DNA of 31,451 bases from an uncultured Collinsella sp. (GTDB taxonomy: Bacteria; Actinomycetota; Coriobacteriia; Coriobacteriales; Coriobacteriaceae). The notes below the pieces were generated by a model that was not told where the DNA came from, ran no database searches, and was given only the letters and a program-made list of their open reading frames with translations. A program made the position numbers and the translations under genes. Positions 1 to 7,626 of the stretch are shown one piece after another; position 1 is the stretch's first letter, and every line of letters starts with the position of its first letter. The stretch lies in NCBI GenBank assembly GCA_902496005.1, contig CABUZI010000006.1:1-31451 (forward strand), written 5' to 3'.

Positions 1-582
1 CAGCTTGACGCACTGTCGAGCCATGGCGCTAACCAGGGCATCGCGCTAGAGGTTGGCAACTTCCCCTATGCCGATGCCGCCGAAATCCTCGACCGCGCGG
101 GTGACGGCCCGGCACTTGTCGTGGTGCTCGACCACGTGACCGACGACGGTAACTTTGGCGCCATTGTGCGCTCCGCCGAGGTTGTGGGCGCGGCCGGCGT
201 CATCATTGCCAATAAGCGTGCCGCCGGCGTGACCGTGGGCAGCTACAAGACCTCAGCCGGTGCCGTCATGCACCTGCCTATCGCGCAGGTGCCCAACATC
301 GCCCGTGCGCTCGATGACCTCAAGGCCGCTGGCTTTTGGGTGGGCGGTGCCTCCGAGCACGCCGAGGGCAGTTGCTGGGATGCTCCCTTCGAGGGTCGCG
401 TGGCGCTCGTCATGGGCTCCGAGGGCGACGGCATCTCGCGCCTGGTGCTCGAGAAATGCGACTTTTTGACCAAGCTTCCCCAGCGCGGCATGACCGAGAG
501 CCTCAATGTTGCCCAGGCGACCACGGCGCTGTGCTTTGAGTGGCTGCGCCGCAATGCCGGCGAGCTCATGGGGGAGGAGTAG
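1..582 (+). CDS. rlmB: 23S rRNA 2'-O-methyltransferase, SpoU/TrmH family (5' end outside window)
   Basis: The reading frame is open from base 1, so the N-terminal part lies outside the window. What remains is the SpoU/TrmH knotted methyltransferase domain, which transfers a methyl group from S-adenosylmethionine to a ribose 2'-OH in 23S rRNA. All three SpoU motifs are visible: motif 1 as LDHVTDDGNFGAIVRSAE with the conserved N and R, motif 2 as VALVMGSEGDGISRL, and motif 3 as LPQRGMTESLNVAQA. The missing part probably holds the small substrate-binding domain. The stop codon is 3 nt from the next start, so it is almost certainly co-transcribed with the NYN nuclease gene, an arrangement also common in Firmicutes (rlmB-yacP). 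RlmB is the likeliest family member; another SpoU methyltransferase cannot be excluded without the N-terminus. Confidence 0.9.
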   Translation, partial: QLDALSSHGANQGIALEVGNFPYADAAEILDRAGDGPALVVVLDHVTDDGNFGAIVRSAEVVGAAGVIIANKRAAGVTVGSYKTSAGAVMHLPIAQVPNIARALDDLKAAGFWVGGASEHAEGSCWDAPFEGRVALVMGSEGDGISRLVLEKCDFLTKLPQRGMTESLNVAQATTALCFEWLRRNAGELMGEE

Positions 583-585
583 CGC

Positions 586-1263
586 ATGTCCAAGAAGAAC
601 CGCGCCAAGTCCAAGGCCAAGCGCTTTGGCGAGGGCTCGGCCAAGCCGATTGTTTCGGCCGCGACCTACGGCGTGGGCGGCAATGCGTTTGCGCAGGCTA
701 TCGCCGATCCGGTCTCGACGGTGCACTCCAATAAGCCCGAGCTGTTGGTGGTCGACGGCTACAACGTGATCCACTGCACGCCGCGCTACGAAAAGCTCGT
801 GTACGACCATTCCGACGATCCGTATTCCAGCGACGTTCACGATATGGCGCGCACCGCCCTCATCAACGACGTCGCCGCCTTTGCCCAGGGCCGCTACGAG
901 GCCGTGATCGTGTTCGACGGCGCGGGCAATATCTCCAACGAGCGCCCTAACCTGCCGGCCCGCGGCGTGCGCATCGAGTTTTCGCCGACGGGCGTCTCTG
1001 CCGATACCGTGGTGCAGAAGCTCTGCATCGAGGCACGTGAGGAAGGCCGCGCGTGCTCCGTGGTATCGAGCGACGGCACGATCCAGGCTGTCGTCATGGG
1101 CAAGGGCGTCACGCGCATCTCGAGCCGTATGCTGGTGGACGAGATCAAACAGATCGATAACGACGTTCACGAGGCAGAGGAAGCTCCGCAGATCAAGATG
1201 ACCCTGGGCAGCCGCCTGAGCCCCGAGGCCCTGGCCAAGCTCAAGGCGTTGCGTGGGAGATAG
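586..1263 (+). CDS. NYN domain ribonuclease, YacP/Rae1-like
   Basis: This 225-residue protein has a basic, low-complexity N-terminus of about 50 residues and then a PIN-like NYN domain of the YacP family. Visible landmarks are LLVVDGYNVIH with Asp57, VIVFDGAG with Asp111, GVSAD with Asp140 and VVSSDGTIQ with Asp163, which match the acidic metal-binding residues of this fold. The Bacillus member Rae1 (YacP) is a ribosome-associated endoribonuclease that cuts mRNA in the A site. The same role is plausible here but is inferred from family. The ATG follows a GGGGAGGAG ribosome binding site that overlaps the end of the upstream methyltransferase gene, suggesting translational coupling. The 50-residue N-terminal extension is longer than in the Bacillus protein. 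Confidence 0.88.
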   Translation: MSKKNRAKSKAKRFGEGSAKPIVSAATYGVGGNAFAQAIADPVSTVHSNKPELLVVDGYNVIHCTPRYEKLVYDHSDDPYSSDVHDMARTALINDVAAFAQGRYEAVIVFDGAGNISNERPNLPARGVRIEFSPTGVSADTVVQKLCIEAREEGRACSVVSSDGTIQAVVMGKGVTRISSRMLVDEIKQIDNDVHEAEEAPQIKMTLGSRLSPEALAKLKALRGR

Positions 1264-1289
1264 GGGAGCTGACGGGCAATGCTGCCTCG

Positions 1290-2630
1290 CTAACTCCATT
1301 CAGCGATGTTGATCATTCTTTCGAGGCGCCACGTTAGCGCCTCTTTTAGATAAGGCAGTCTCGCTGCTAGGGCATCGTTTTTAGACAGAATCTCGATCGC
1401 CTCGTCGACAAAACCTTCGAGTTCGTCCCCGTCAAACCAGCCCATGTCCTCGACGAGCAACATTTGTTTGGCGGGGCTTGAATGAAATTGTGCGCTGGTA
1501 AAACTGTGCCCTCCCGCCCTAAGCTCCTCTAGTGATATGTTGCACCAGAGCGATGAGCCCGAATCGAAGATGGGGGCAGGTCTGCAAGCTTGCGTGTTTA
1601 CGTTTCGCACGAGGCCGAAGTTGCGCCAATGACGATCGTAGTTGGCAATGATGTCGTCACATACGATCATGCGGTCAAGGGCATCCTTGACGCCTGTCAC
1701 CCCGAGCTCCTCGCAGTTTGCTACATATCGCTCGTAGTCGGTTAGCCGTTCATCTGCGTTTGCGTGCTGGTTTACATAGAACGCAGGGACATACTCTTCT
1801 TCATCAGTTAAGAAGACATCGCATGTGCTCAGGGCGGAAGTGCCCGTGCCCTCGAGCGAGTAAGGCACATAATCGCAGGCGTTTAGGATGCGACGGTGGA
1901 GCGCGGTCGCCACCAGCTCGTTATAAGGTTCCTGGTCCAGGTGCGCTCCTGCCTTATGCAGAATTCGACGTTCGCCCTCGCACGTCCAGTACTTTTGAAG
2001 ATTGCCGTCCGAGGTGTTATCGGGCTTTGCGGCAGCCGCTTTTCCCTCTGGGGCGAAGGGTGCGATGCTGAGAGAGACGTCATCAAAGGCGTTATTGAAG
2101 AAATTGATATCCTCCCAGGTGAGACCGGAACCTTGGGGCCTAATCCAATACTGGTCGGATAAGGAGAGGCCGAGATTTCGCTGGACGAGTTCATCGGGAA
2201 CATCGACTGCGGCTTCTGCAAGCAGGGAGGCTAGCCCAATGCGTGCGAGCGGGATACCGCGGCCGCGCCACCAGATGCGGAAGGAGTCTAGCGATATGGG
2301 GCTATTAGGGCCAAATACTCCAATAGGGGCGTGGGCGTAATCGATGTCGGCACTGATGTGGGTAAAGTCTTTTCGCGATGTACTGTAGACCAGCTGAGCG
2401 ACTTCGTACGTGCGGTTCATGAGGGTGAACGCGATCTCGCTCTTACCGTGGCCGCGGCGGGGACGTCCCCCCGTTTTGGTCACAGAGCGGAGTCGCGTGT
2501 CGACGCTGTCTTTGTCGATGAGCCATACACCAGAAGCCTTGCGGGCCTCAAGTGCTCCGTTTTTTATGAGCTCCTGCACCCTGCGCGGAGTGATGCCGAG
2601 CAGCTCGGCGGCTTCTTTGGTAGTAAGCAT
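1290..2630 (-). CDS. HTH-HipA-like serine/threonine kinase fusion
   Basis: The protein has 446 residues. Residues 1-45 form an excisionase/MerR-type helix-turn-helix (MLTTKEAAELLGITPRRVQ). The C-terminal half looks like a HipA-type kinase: RRILHKAG (lysine 226, candidate ATP-binding residue), the catalytic loop IIANYDRHWRNFG (330-339) and the metal-binding PIFDSGSS (Asp356). In classical HipBA modules a separate HipB represses the operon and restrains the kinase; here the DNA-binding part is on the same chain and no hipB gene is adjacent. I chose the ATG at 2630 because GAAGGG lies 8-10 nt upstream and the HTH starts exactly there; a start 14 codons earlier lacks a good site. The gene is convergent with the NYN gene, 26 nt away without a terminator, and looks less G+C-rich than its neighbours, which hints at acquisition. 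Targets are unknown. Confidence 0.78.
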   Translation of the reverse strand: MLTTKEAAELLGITPRRVQELIKNGALEARKASGVWLIDKDSVDTRLRSVTKTGGRPRRGHGKSEIAFTLMNRTYEVAQLVYSTSRKDFTHISADIDYAHAPIGVFGPNSPISLDSFRIWWRGRGIPLARIGLASLLAEAAVDVPDELVQRNLGLSLSDQYWIRPQGSGLTWEDINFFNNAFDDVSLSIAPFAPEGKAAAAKPDNTSDGNLQKYWTCEGERRILHKAGAHLDQEPYNELVATALHRRILNACDYVPYSLEGTGTSALSTCDVFLTDEEEYVPAFYVNQHANADERLTDYERYVANCEELGVTGVKDALDRMIVCDDIIANYDRHWRNFGLVRNVNTQACRPAPIFDSGSSLWCNISLEELRAGGHSFTSAQFHSSPAKQMLLVEDMGWFDGDELEGFVDEAIEILSKNDALAARLPYLKEALTWRLERMINIAEWS

Positions 2631-2640
2631 CGCGAAACCC

Positions 2641-2701
2641 TTCGCCAGAACGAATAGTTTTATATATAGCAATTGTAATTAAAACTATTCGTTCTGGCGA
2701 A
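2641..2701 (-). promoter_or_regulatory. Perfect 22-bp inverted repeat enclosing the hipA-like promoter
   Basis: Bases 2641-2662 and 2680-2701 are exact reverse complements, and the match continues outward with a few mismatches. The 17-nt centre (2663-2679) is A+T-rich and on the minus strand contains TATATATAAA, which could serve as a -10 region. The inner edge lies 10 bp upstream of the HTH-HipA start codon. The simplest reading is an autoregulatory operator bound by the HTH of the encoded protein; a cruciform or recombination site is an alternative. Confidence 0.75.
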
Positions 2702-2752
2702 TGGTTTTAAGATTGAGGGCGCACTGACAGAAATGAACGGGCCTGGTACGCG

Positions 2753-2782
2753 TTGTTGCTGGATTTTGCATATTTGTATAAC
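2753..2782 (+). promoter_or_regulatory. Candidate promoter for tRNA-Thr(TGT)
   Basis: TTGTTG (2753-2758) and TATAAC (2777-2782) are separated by 18 bp and lie about 70 bp ahead of the tRNA. Spacing and -10 are good, the -35 is moderate. Confidence 0.5.
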
Positions 2783-2854
2783 GCCGTGCGGCCTGTTGCG
2801 CCCCGTCCGCAATTCCTTTATTCTTAACTCGCTTCGCGTGAAAGCGCCAAGTGT

Positions 2855-2929
2855 GCCAGTGTGGCGCAACGGTAGCGCAACTGATTTGTAATCAGTGGGT
2901 TGCAGGTTCGATTCCTGTCACTGGCTCCA
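2855..2929 (+). tRNA. tRNA-Thr (anticodon TGT)
   Basis: A full cloverleaf can be drawn: acceptor GCCAGTG pairs with CACTGGC, anticodon arm ACTGA-TTTGTAA-TCAGT, T arm with GGTTCGATTCC. The loop gives anticodon TGT, which reads ACA. The 3' CCA is encoded. It is a single-gene unit with its own terminator just downstream. Confidence 0.96.
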
Positions 2930-2938
2930 TGAGAGTTT

Positions 2939-2973
2939 CGGGCTCTGTCTCTATATGGGACAGAGCCCGTTTC
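2939..2973 (+). terminator. Intrinsic terminator of tRNA-Thr
   Basis: Eleven-base arms CGGGCTCTGTC (2939-2949) and GACAGAGCCCG (2959-2969) enclose a 9-nt loop and are followed by TTTCT. It begins 9 bp after the tRNA CCA. Confidence 0.88.
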
Positions 2974-3034
2974 TATTTAGGTGGCGCGCCATCAGGTTAG
3001 CGCCCATCCCGTTTTTGGTTTGTCTCGTCCTCCA

Positions 3035-3178
3035 GTTTGTCTAAATCTGTAACACCAAGACCGATATTTGGCATCTAACTGTTACAGATTGAGATGAAAC
3101 TTAGGGTGTTTTAGGAATATCTTGATCTGTAACATGTAGAAGCGGAATAGGCCTCTTGCTGTTACAGATCGAGACAAG
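3035..3178. repeat. Two tandem palindromic repeat units with identical geometry
   Basis: Unit 1 has perfect 11-bp arms at 3044-3054 and 3080-3090 (AATCTGTAACA and its complement); unit 2 has arms at 3124-3134 and 3160-3170 (GATCTGTAACA and its complement). Both loops are exactly 25 nt and the units start 80 bp apart. The loops differ in sequence while the arms are kept, and the flanks (GTCT/AGAC) extend the pairing imperfectly. There is no T-tract, so these are not ordinary terminators. No gene is visible in 2974-3462. Confidence 0.75.
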
Positions 3179-3250
3179 GGCGGGTGCGGACCTGGATGTT
3201 CTGCTCGAGCGTGGATTTCTGGACACGCGAGCGAAGAAAATCTTCCGACC

Positions 3251-3270
3251 GGAGAACGAGCGTGGATAAT
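3251..3270 (+). repeat. GAGCGTGGATAAT element, left of bgl cassette
   Basis: The 20 bp here match 7302-7321 with one difference (core GAGCGTGGATAAT). A shorter copy, CGAGCGTGGATT, lies at 3206-3217. The copies are in the same orientation on either side of the beta-glucoside genes. Confidence 0.65.
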
Positions 3271-3327
3271 TAACTTGGATAGGGAGCTAAGGTAAACACC
3301 GATTGTCTATCGAAGGCTTTAGAAACG

Positions 3328-3360
3328 ACGACCCCGATTTCATTGTGGAATCGGGGTCGT
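3328..3360 (-). terminator. Probable terminator of the beta-glucoside operon
   Basis: Perfect 12-bp arms ACGACCCCGATT (3328-3339) and its complement (3349-3360) enclose a 9-nt loop. It lies about 100 bp beyond the EIIBC stop codon on the minus strand. The U-tract is weak on both strands, so termination could be bidirectional or inefficient. Confidence 0.6.
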
Positions 3361-3462
3361 TTGTGCCTGAGGAATCCGAATGGATTAATCGAGCTCCTAA
3401 GGGACTTCTTGGGTTCTTGCTAATGGTCTGCCGAGGATGTCCCCAATGCAAGCAGCGGGCAT

Positions 3463-4863
3463 CTACTCAATATAGTTGGGATTCTTCTTGATGATCACGC
3501 GTGCAGCGATGAACGAGACGACGATGGCGATGACGGCGACAACGCACGCCAGTACGAAGTTGCCCATGGATCCATCGGGAGCGATAAAGATCAGCGCAGA
3601 AAGAAGACCGGGGCATGCTCCCGCAACATACTCCTTCAGGACGAAGATACCTGCAGGGAGTCCCGCGCAGAGGGCGCCGATTGCCGTGCCGACAAGCAGG
3701 CGGGGACGCTCGATGAGGCAGCCGTGAAATGCGGGCTCAGTTACGCCACAGAGTGCGGTGACGGCAACCGTGGTGACCATACCTCTCTTCTCCTTGTTGC
3801 CTTTCATTGCAGTTGCCAAGGCGAGACTCGTGCCGCCAATGCAGAGGTTTGAGATGAAGCCAAAGATGATGGGCGCCCAGCCGAGCTGCGCCAAGCTCGT
3901 AACTTCGATCGCGATGTAGGCCTTATCAAGACCGAGCATGACAAAATAGGGGTTAAGGGCTGCAAGGATTGGAGTAGCGATAAATGCCACGTTATCCATG
4001 AGCCACGTGGCGGCATCACTCAGCGCGTAGCCCATCATGCTGCCGGCGGGGCCGAGGATAATCAGCTCAACAGGCACGACGATGAACATGGTGAGCAGCG
4101 GCTTCAAGAACAGTTTGGTAATGTCGGGGATGATTTTCTGAAGACCGCGATCAACAAAGTACATGAACACAACGCCCAGTACGATTGGCACCACCGTGCT
4201 CGAGTAGTCATTCGTCGGGATGGGGATACCAAGAAAGTCGAGACCCTCAGCACCGCTAATAGACGAGCTAATCATGATTGCGCCCAGCAGTGCGCCCATG
4301 ATAGGCTGCATCTTCATGACGGCGGCGAGCTGATAGCCGAGGTAAACGGGCAGGAAGCTAAATGAGGCGCTGAAGATCGCCAGCAGAACCTGGGCGGTTC
4401 CGCTATCGGTGCTCAATCCACAATAATTGACCAGGAGATTCTTGATCGAAAGAATGAGTCCGCCAACGATGAGCGCCGGGACGATGGGCATGAATACCTG
4501 TGCAGAGACGTTCCCGAATTTCTCAATCAAGCCCATGGCGGTGTTACCGCTTTTAATGCCTTCTGCAAGGTCTTTGGCGGTTTGGGCATCGTCGGCAACC
4601 GTGCCACCGCCGACTTCGATTCCCGCGAAGTCGAGGAAGTCGTTGTAAGCCTCGGTGACGTTGGGGCCGATGATCACCTGAAGCTGGCCACCGCTGACTA
4701 CTGCCCCGAGCGCCTGGTCGGCCGATTTGGCGAGCTGGAGATCGATGATCGAGGTGTCTCGTGCGTCGATGCGAAGGCGCGTCGCACAATGAGTTACCGA
4801 TGTAATGTTCTCTTTGCCGCCAACAGCCTTTAGGACTGTTTCGGACATTGCCTGATATTTCAT
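3463..4863 (-). CDS. PTS beta-glucoside-type EIIBC permease
   Basis: This 466-residue membrane protein imports and phosphorylates a sugar, probably an aryl- or oligo-beta-glucoside. The EIIB domain (about 1-85) carries the phosphorylated cysteine in SVTHCATRLR (Cys26). The EIIC domain follows with about ten hydrophobic segments and the characteristic GVTEPAFHG motif. Many relatives (BglF/BglP type) end in an EIIA domain; this one stops after the last membrane segment and KKNPNYIE, so it needs an EIIA in trans. GAGAA-type ribosome binding sequence AGGAGAAAGAG precedes the ATG. The gene starts 9 bp after the GH1 stop codon and is therefore the second gene of an operon whose enzyme gives the best hint of substrate. 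Confidence 0.92.
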   Translation of the reverse strand: MKYQAMSETVLKAVGGKENITSVTHCATRLRIDARDTSIIDLQLAKSADQALGAVVSGGQLQVIIGPNVTEAYNDFLDFAGIEVGGGTVADDAQTAKDLAEGIKSGNTAMGLIEKFGNVSAQVFMPIVPALIVGGLILSIKNLLVNYCGLSTDSGTAQVLLAIFSASFSFLPVYLGYQLAAVMKMQPIMGALLGAIMISSSISGAEGLDFLGIPIPTNDYSSTVVPIVLGVVFMYFVDRGLQKIIPDITKLFLKPLLTMFIVVPVELIILGPAGSMMGYALSDAATWLMDNVAFIATPILAALNPYFVMLGLDKAYIAIEVTSLAQLGWAPIIFGFISNLCIGGTSLALATAMKGNKEKRGMVTTVAVTALCGVTEPAFHGCLIERPRLLVGTAIGALCAGLPAGIFVLKEYVAGACPGLLSALIFIAPDGSMGNFVLACVVAVIAIVVSFIAARVIIKKNPNYIE

Positions 4864-4872
4864 CTCTTTCTC

Positions 4873-6291
4873 CTAACCTTCCTGCTCCTGATACTTCGAG
4901 ATAAGGTCTCGGTACCAATACCAGCTCTTTTTGGGGGTGCGCTCCAGATTGTTCTCGAAGTCGATATGGACAAGTCCGTATCGTTTTTCGTAGCCGTTGA
5001 TCCAGCTATACAGATCCATCGTCGACCAGAGGTAGTAGCCCTCAACGCGCGCGCCGTCGCGCTTAGCCCTCATCATGTGCTCGATGAACTGGCCCAGAAG
5101 CTCGATGCGGTCATCATCGTGGATCATTCCGTCTGCGTCTGGTTGCTCGTAGGCGCCATGTCCGTTTTCCGTAATAAAGATGCGGGGCGCGTCATAGCGC
5201 TCGTGGATATCCATGATGGTTGAATACATGCAACTTGGGAGTATTTCGCGGCCCCATTTATTGCGGGGAACATTGCTGTCGCGAGCGCTTTCAAACAAGG
5301 GCGCAATGCATTTTCCTTCGACCTTTTTGCTCGAACTGCCCTTATTGTTCGCCGAAACGGCAAGCTCTCCACCGTGCCAGTCGGTTACATACTCTCGGCA
5401 ATACACGTTGAGTCCAATAAAATCGACTTTACCGTCTCTGAATTCTTCTACGTCATTTGGGGATCGATAGAGCGAGACGCCAAGTTTTTCAAGGATTTCG
5501 TCCATTTCTGGCGGCAGTTGACCCTGAAGCGCTGGTGCCAGAATCATGCGATTGGCGAAAAAGTCTGCGTATCGAAATACGTCATCGGGGTGCTCGGTTG
5601 CCGGGTCGAGTTCGACAACGCCGCCATCGTGGACGGCGCCGATGATGCCGTCGTAGCCCATTTGACGATATGCTCGGACTGCGAGTGCGCTTGCGCGCAT
5701 CAGGTTGTACTGAAACTGCATGTACGACTGAACGTCGAGCGATCGATTGGGGGGATAGTTGCCCAACATGTTTACGCAGTAGCTGTAGAAATGCGGCTCG
5801 TTAACGGTAGCCCAGATTTTGACGCGGTCTCCAAAGCGCTCAAAGCAAATCTTGGCGTATTTGCAGAACCACTCTGCCATGTCGTTGTTCAGCCATCCGC
5901 CTTTGCAAGCAAGCGTGAATGGCAGATCGTAATGGAACAGCGTAACGTTGGGCTCTATGCCATTTTCGAGGCAGCAATCAATGACCCGATTATAAAAATC
6001 GATACCCTTTTCATTCACTTCGCCGATACCCGTGGGGATGATTCGACTCCATGAAAGAGAGAAGCGATAGGTGTTTTGTCCGCCTTCTTTCATCATGCGG
6101 ATATCTTCTTCATAGCGATGGTAGAAGTCGCAAGATACATCACCGTCAACATGGTTGATGTTCTTATTGCTTGTGTGGTTAAAGAAATCCCACTCGCCAA
6201 GGCCTTTGCCGTCTTCGTTCCAGGCACCCTCGCACTGATAAGACGCCGTGGCGGAACCCCAGAGAAACGGGATGTTGTTCACGTTGCCCAT
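4873..6291 (-). CDS. 6-phospho-beta-glucosidase, GH1
   Basis: The 472-residue protein is a (beta/alpha)8 glycoside hydrolase of family 1. The acid/base glutamate is in WATVNEPHF (Glu165) and the nucleophile in FITENGHG (Glu375). The phosphate-binding signature of the 6-phospho members, S-x6-K-x-Y, is present as Ser429, Lys436 and Tyr438 in LYSWINGYEKRYG, where non-phospho enzymes carry a Glu-Trp pair. It should therefore cleave the 6-phospho-beta-glucoside delivered by the adjacent EIIBC. I chose the ATG at 6291 because AAAGGGG lies 5 nt upstream; two ATGs at 6309 and 6306 have no ribosome binding sequence. The gene is first in a two-gene operon and divergent from the RpiR-type regulator. Confidence 0.93.
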   Translation of the reverse strand: MGNVNNIPFLWGSATASYQCEGAWNEDGKGLGEWDFFNHTSNKNINHVDGDVSCDFYHRYEEDIRMMKEGGQNTYRFSLSWSRIIPTGIGEVNEKGIDFYNRVIDCCLENGIEPNVTLFHYDLPFTLACKGGWLNNDMAEWFCKYAKICFERFGDRVKIWATVNEPHFYSYCVNMLGNYPPNRSLDVQSYMQFQYNLMRASALAVRAYRQMGYDGIIGAVHDGGVVELDPATEHPDDVFRYADFFANRMILAPALQGQLPPEMDEILEKLGVSLYRSPNDVEEFRDGKVDFIGLNVYCREYVTDWHGGELAVSANNKGSSSKKVEGKCIAPLFESARDSNVPRNKWGREILPSCMYSTIMDIHERYDAPRIFITENGHGAYEQPDADGMIHDDDRIELLGQFIEHMMRAKRDGARVEGYYLWSTMDLYSWINGYEKRYGLVHIDFENNLERTPKKSWYWYRDLISKYQEQEG

Positions 6292-6362
6292 GAATCCCCT
6301 TTCCATCATTCAACACGGTGGATACGTGTGGCGGAATTACGATTAAGATGACGTCAACTGAT

Positions 6363-6400
6363 TTGAATCATAGGAGAACGACCAAAGCTGTTTGATTCAA
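6363..6400. promoter_or_regulatory. Candidate RpiR operator between divergent genes
   Basis: TTGAATCA (6363-6370) and TGATTCAA (6393-6400) are exact reverse complements separated by 22 bp, in the 112-bp divergent region of the operon and regulator. RpiR-family proteins bind inverted repeats near their own promoter. The assignment is by position. Confidence 0.5.
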
Positions 6401-6403
6401 TAA

Positions 6404-7276
6404 ATGAACTATGATTTCGAGGAGAGCGGAAAGAGAGATCACGTGAATATCAATGACTTCGATGTGCTCAATCGCATTAGCTCCATCATCAACAGCGAGT
6501 TTGGGTCAAACGATGCCGCCATCGCTCGATATCTCATCGCTCACATTAGGCGTTCGAGCGAAATCAATGTTGCCGCAATAACCCGCGATGCATTCGTGAC
6601 CCGTTCCGCTGTTCGTCGTTTCTGCAATCGATTGGGCTACCAGTCTCTTACCGATTTGAAAGAATCATTTACTCAATCAGTCTTTCCAAGCGACTTAAGC
6701 CATCGAGAGGAGGAATTTGGCTACGAGGAGTACAGGGCAGAGCTCGACGTTCGCATGATCGAGATGTTCGCTGAGGTTGAAAGCGGCGTGTCCGATATCG
6801 CTATTAAGCACCTTGCCGACGAAATTGATGGCCATAAAAACGTTGAAATCTGGTGCACCAATAATGTGAGCGCCAATCTCGTACGATTTCAGCAGGAAAT
6901 GTTTTATGCGGGCAAGATAGTTCGCATAGTTGCTGGGGCTAACGTCGCGGAATTGAAAAACATGGGAGACGCTTCGCAGTCATTGATAATTCTCGTATCG
7001 GTCTCCGGGCTATTTGCGTCACAGGCGCGAGAGTATCTTGATTGCCGTTCGGGCAGGAAGATTCTAATTACTGCGTTTAGCAACGATGACAAATCGAGGT
7101 CTTTTGACCGCGTATATCGTCTTGGCAATGCGGGAAACGGAATTGACCGACTCGGCGTTTATTCGAAATACGCCATGACCTATTTCTTCGACTTGCTATC
7201 GTCGTGTTACTTGAGCCGCTACCCCTGCACCAAGGGGGAGCCGCTCTATGGGTCTACTTTGGCCTGGCCCGAGTAG
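6404..7276 (+). CDS. RpiR/MurR-family transcriptional regulator
   Basis: The protein has an N-terminal RpiR-type helix-turn-helix (about residues 25-95, with AITRDAFVTRSAVRRFCNRLGY) and a C-terminal SIS-like sugar-phosphate-binding domain (about 125-275, with NVEIWCTNNVSANL and LIILVSVSG). Such regulators sense phosphosugars and control sugar uptake operons. It is transcribed divergently from the GH1-EIIBC operon, so control of that operon is very likely, though activator or repressor cannot be told. The ATG at 6404 has no clear ribosome binding site; an in-frame GTG at 6443, preceded by GGAAAGAGAG, is an alternative that removes 13 residues outside the conserved domain. A+T-rich codons are more frequent than in the core genes around it. 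Confidence 0.88.
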   Translation: MNYDFEESGKRDHVNINDFDVLNRISSIINSEFGSNDAAIARYLIAHIRRSSEINVAAITRDAFVTRSAVRRFCNRLGYQSLTDLKESFTQSVFPSDLSHREEEFGYEEYRAELDVRMIEMFAEVESGVSDIAIKHLADEIDGHKNVEIWCTNNVSANLVRFQQEMFYAGKIVRIVAGANVAELKNMGDASQSLIILVSVSGLFASQAREYLDCRSGRKILITAFSNDDKSRSFDRVYRLGNAGNGIDRLGVYSKYAMTYFFDLLSSCYLSRYPCTKGEPLYGSTLAWPE

Positions 7277-7301
7277 TTGCGGCTCTTTAGTTCTCCCGCC
7301 T

Positions 7302-7402
7302 GGAGAATGAGCGTGGATAATCTCCCACTTTGGCCGCAAAGCAATGTCAAAAATGGGAGATTATCCACGCTCGATTTCAAACGGGAGGTAATCCACGCTC
7401 GA
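7302..7402. repeat. GAGCGTGGATAAT inverted-repeat element, right of bgl cassette
   Basis: Perfect 19-bp arms at 7309-7327 and 7354-7372 (beginning GAGCGTGGATAAT) enclose 26 nt. A third copy of the right arm, GGGAGGTAATCCACGCTC, lies directly after it at 7383-7400. The left copy with its upstream bases (7302-7321) also matches 3251-3270. The element starts 25 bp after the regulator stop and has no T-tract. Confidence 0.75.
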
Positions 7403-7444
7403 TTCTGCCTGGGATGCCCGATCTTCTGTCTGGGAAGCCCAATC
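7403..7444. repeat. Tandem duplication of a 21-bp unit
   Basis: 7403-7423 and 7424-7444 are adjacent copies with 18 of 21 positions identical (both begin TTCTG and contain CTGGGA and GCCC). They lie immediately beside the GAGCGTGGAT element. Confidence 0.65.
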
Positions 7445-7626
7445 TCGACCTATATATAGGTGCAAATGAGTCGATATCAAAGCTCGATTCTGAAGACGTA
7501 CTCCACCGTGCCAAAGTGTTACCTCGGGGAATGTCACCAGCGTAGCGAAATCCACCGTCCTTCATATCTAAACTCAATAAAACCGCAGGTCACGGCTATA
7601 TAGATACGCCCGGGACCGTGTATCTA
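7445..7626. other. Non-coding stretch upstream of the tRNA-tuf promoter
   Basis: No credible gene is seen. It contains a perfect 14-bp palindrome ACCTATATATAGGT (7448-7461) and an inverted repeat TAGATAC/GTATCTA (7601-7607, 7620-7626) that ends right before the promoter. Confidence 0.5.

Noticed and set aside
253..1299. Long minus-strand reading frame across rlmB and the NYN gene
   Set aside because: It lies opposite two well-conserved genes, is rich in Arg/His/Ala/Leu as expected for an antisense shadow of high-G+C codons, and has no ribosome binding site or known domain.
2855..3270. tRNA-Thr 3' end as an integration site for a mobile element
   Set aside because: No repeat of the tRNA 3' end is seen downstream, and there is no integrase; the terminator directly follows the tRNA.
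7302..7444. CRISPR array
   Set aside because: The repeats are inverted or directly adjacent without regular unique spacers, and no cas gene is in the window.
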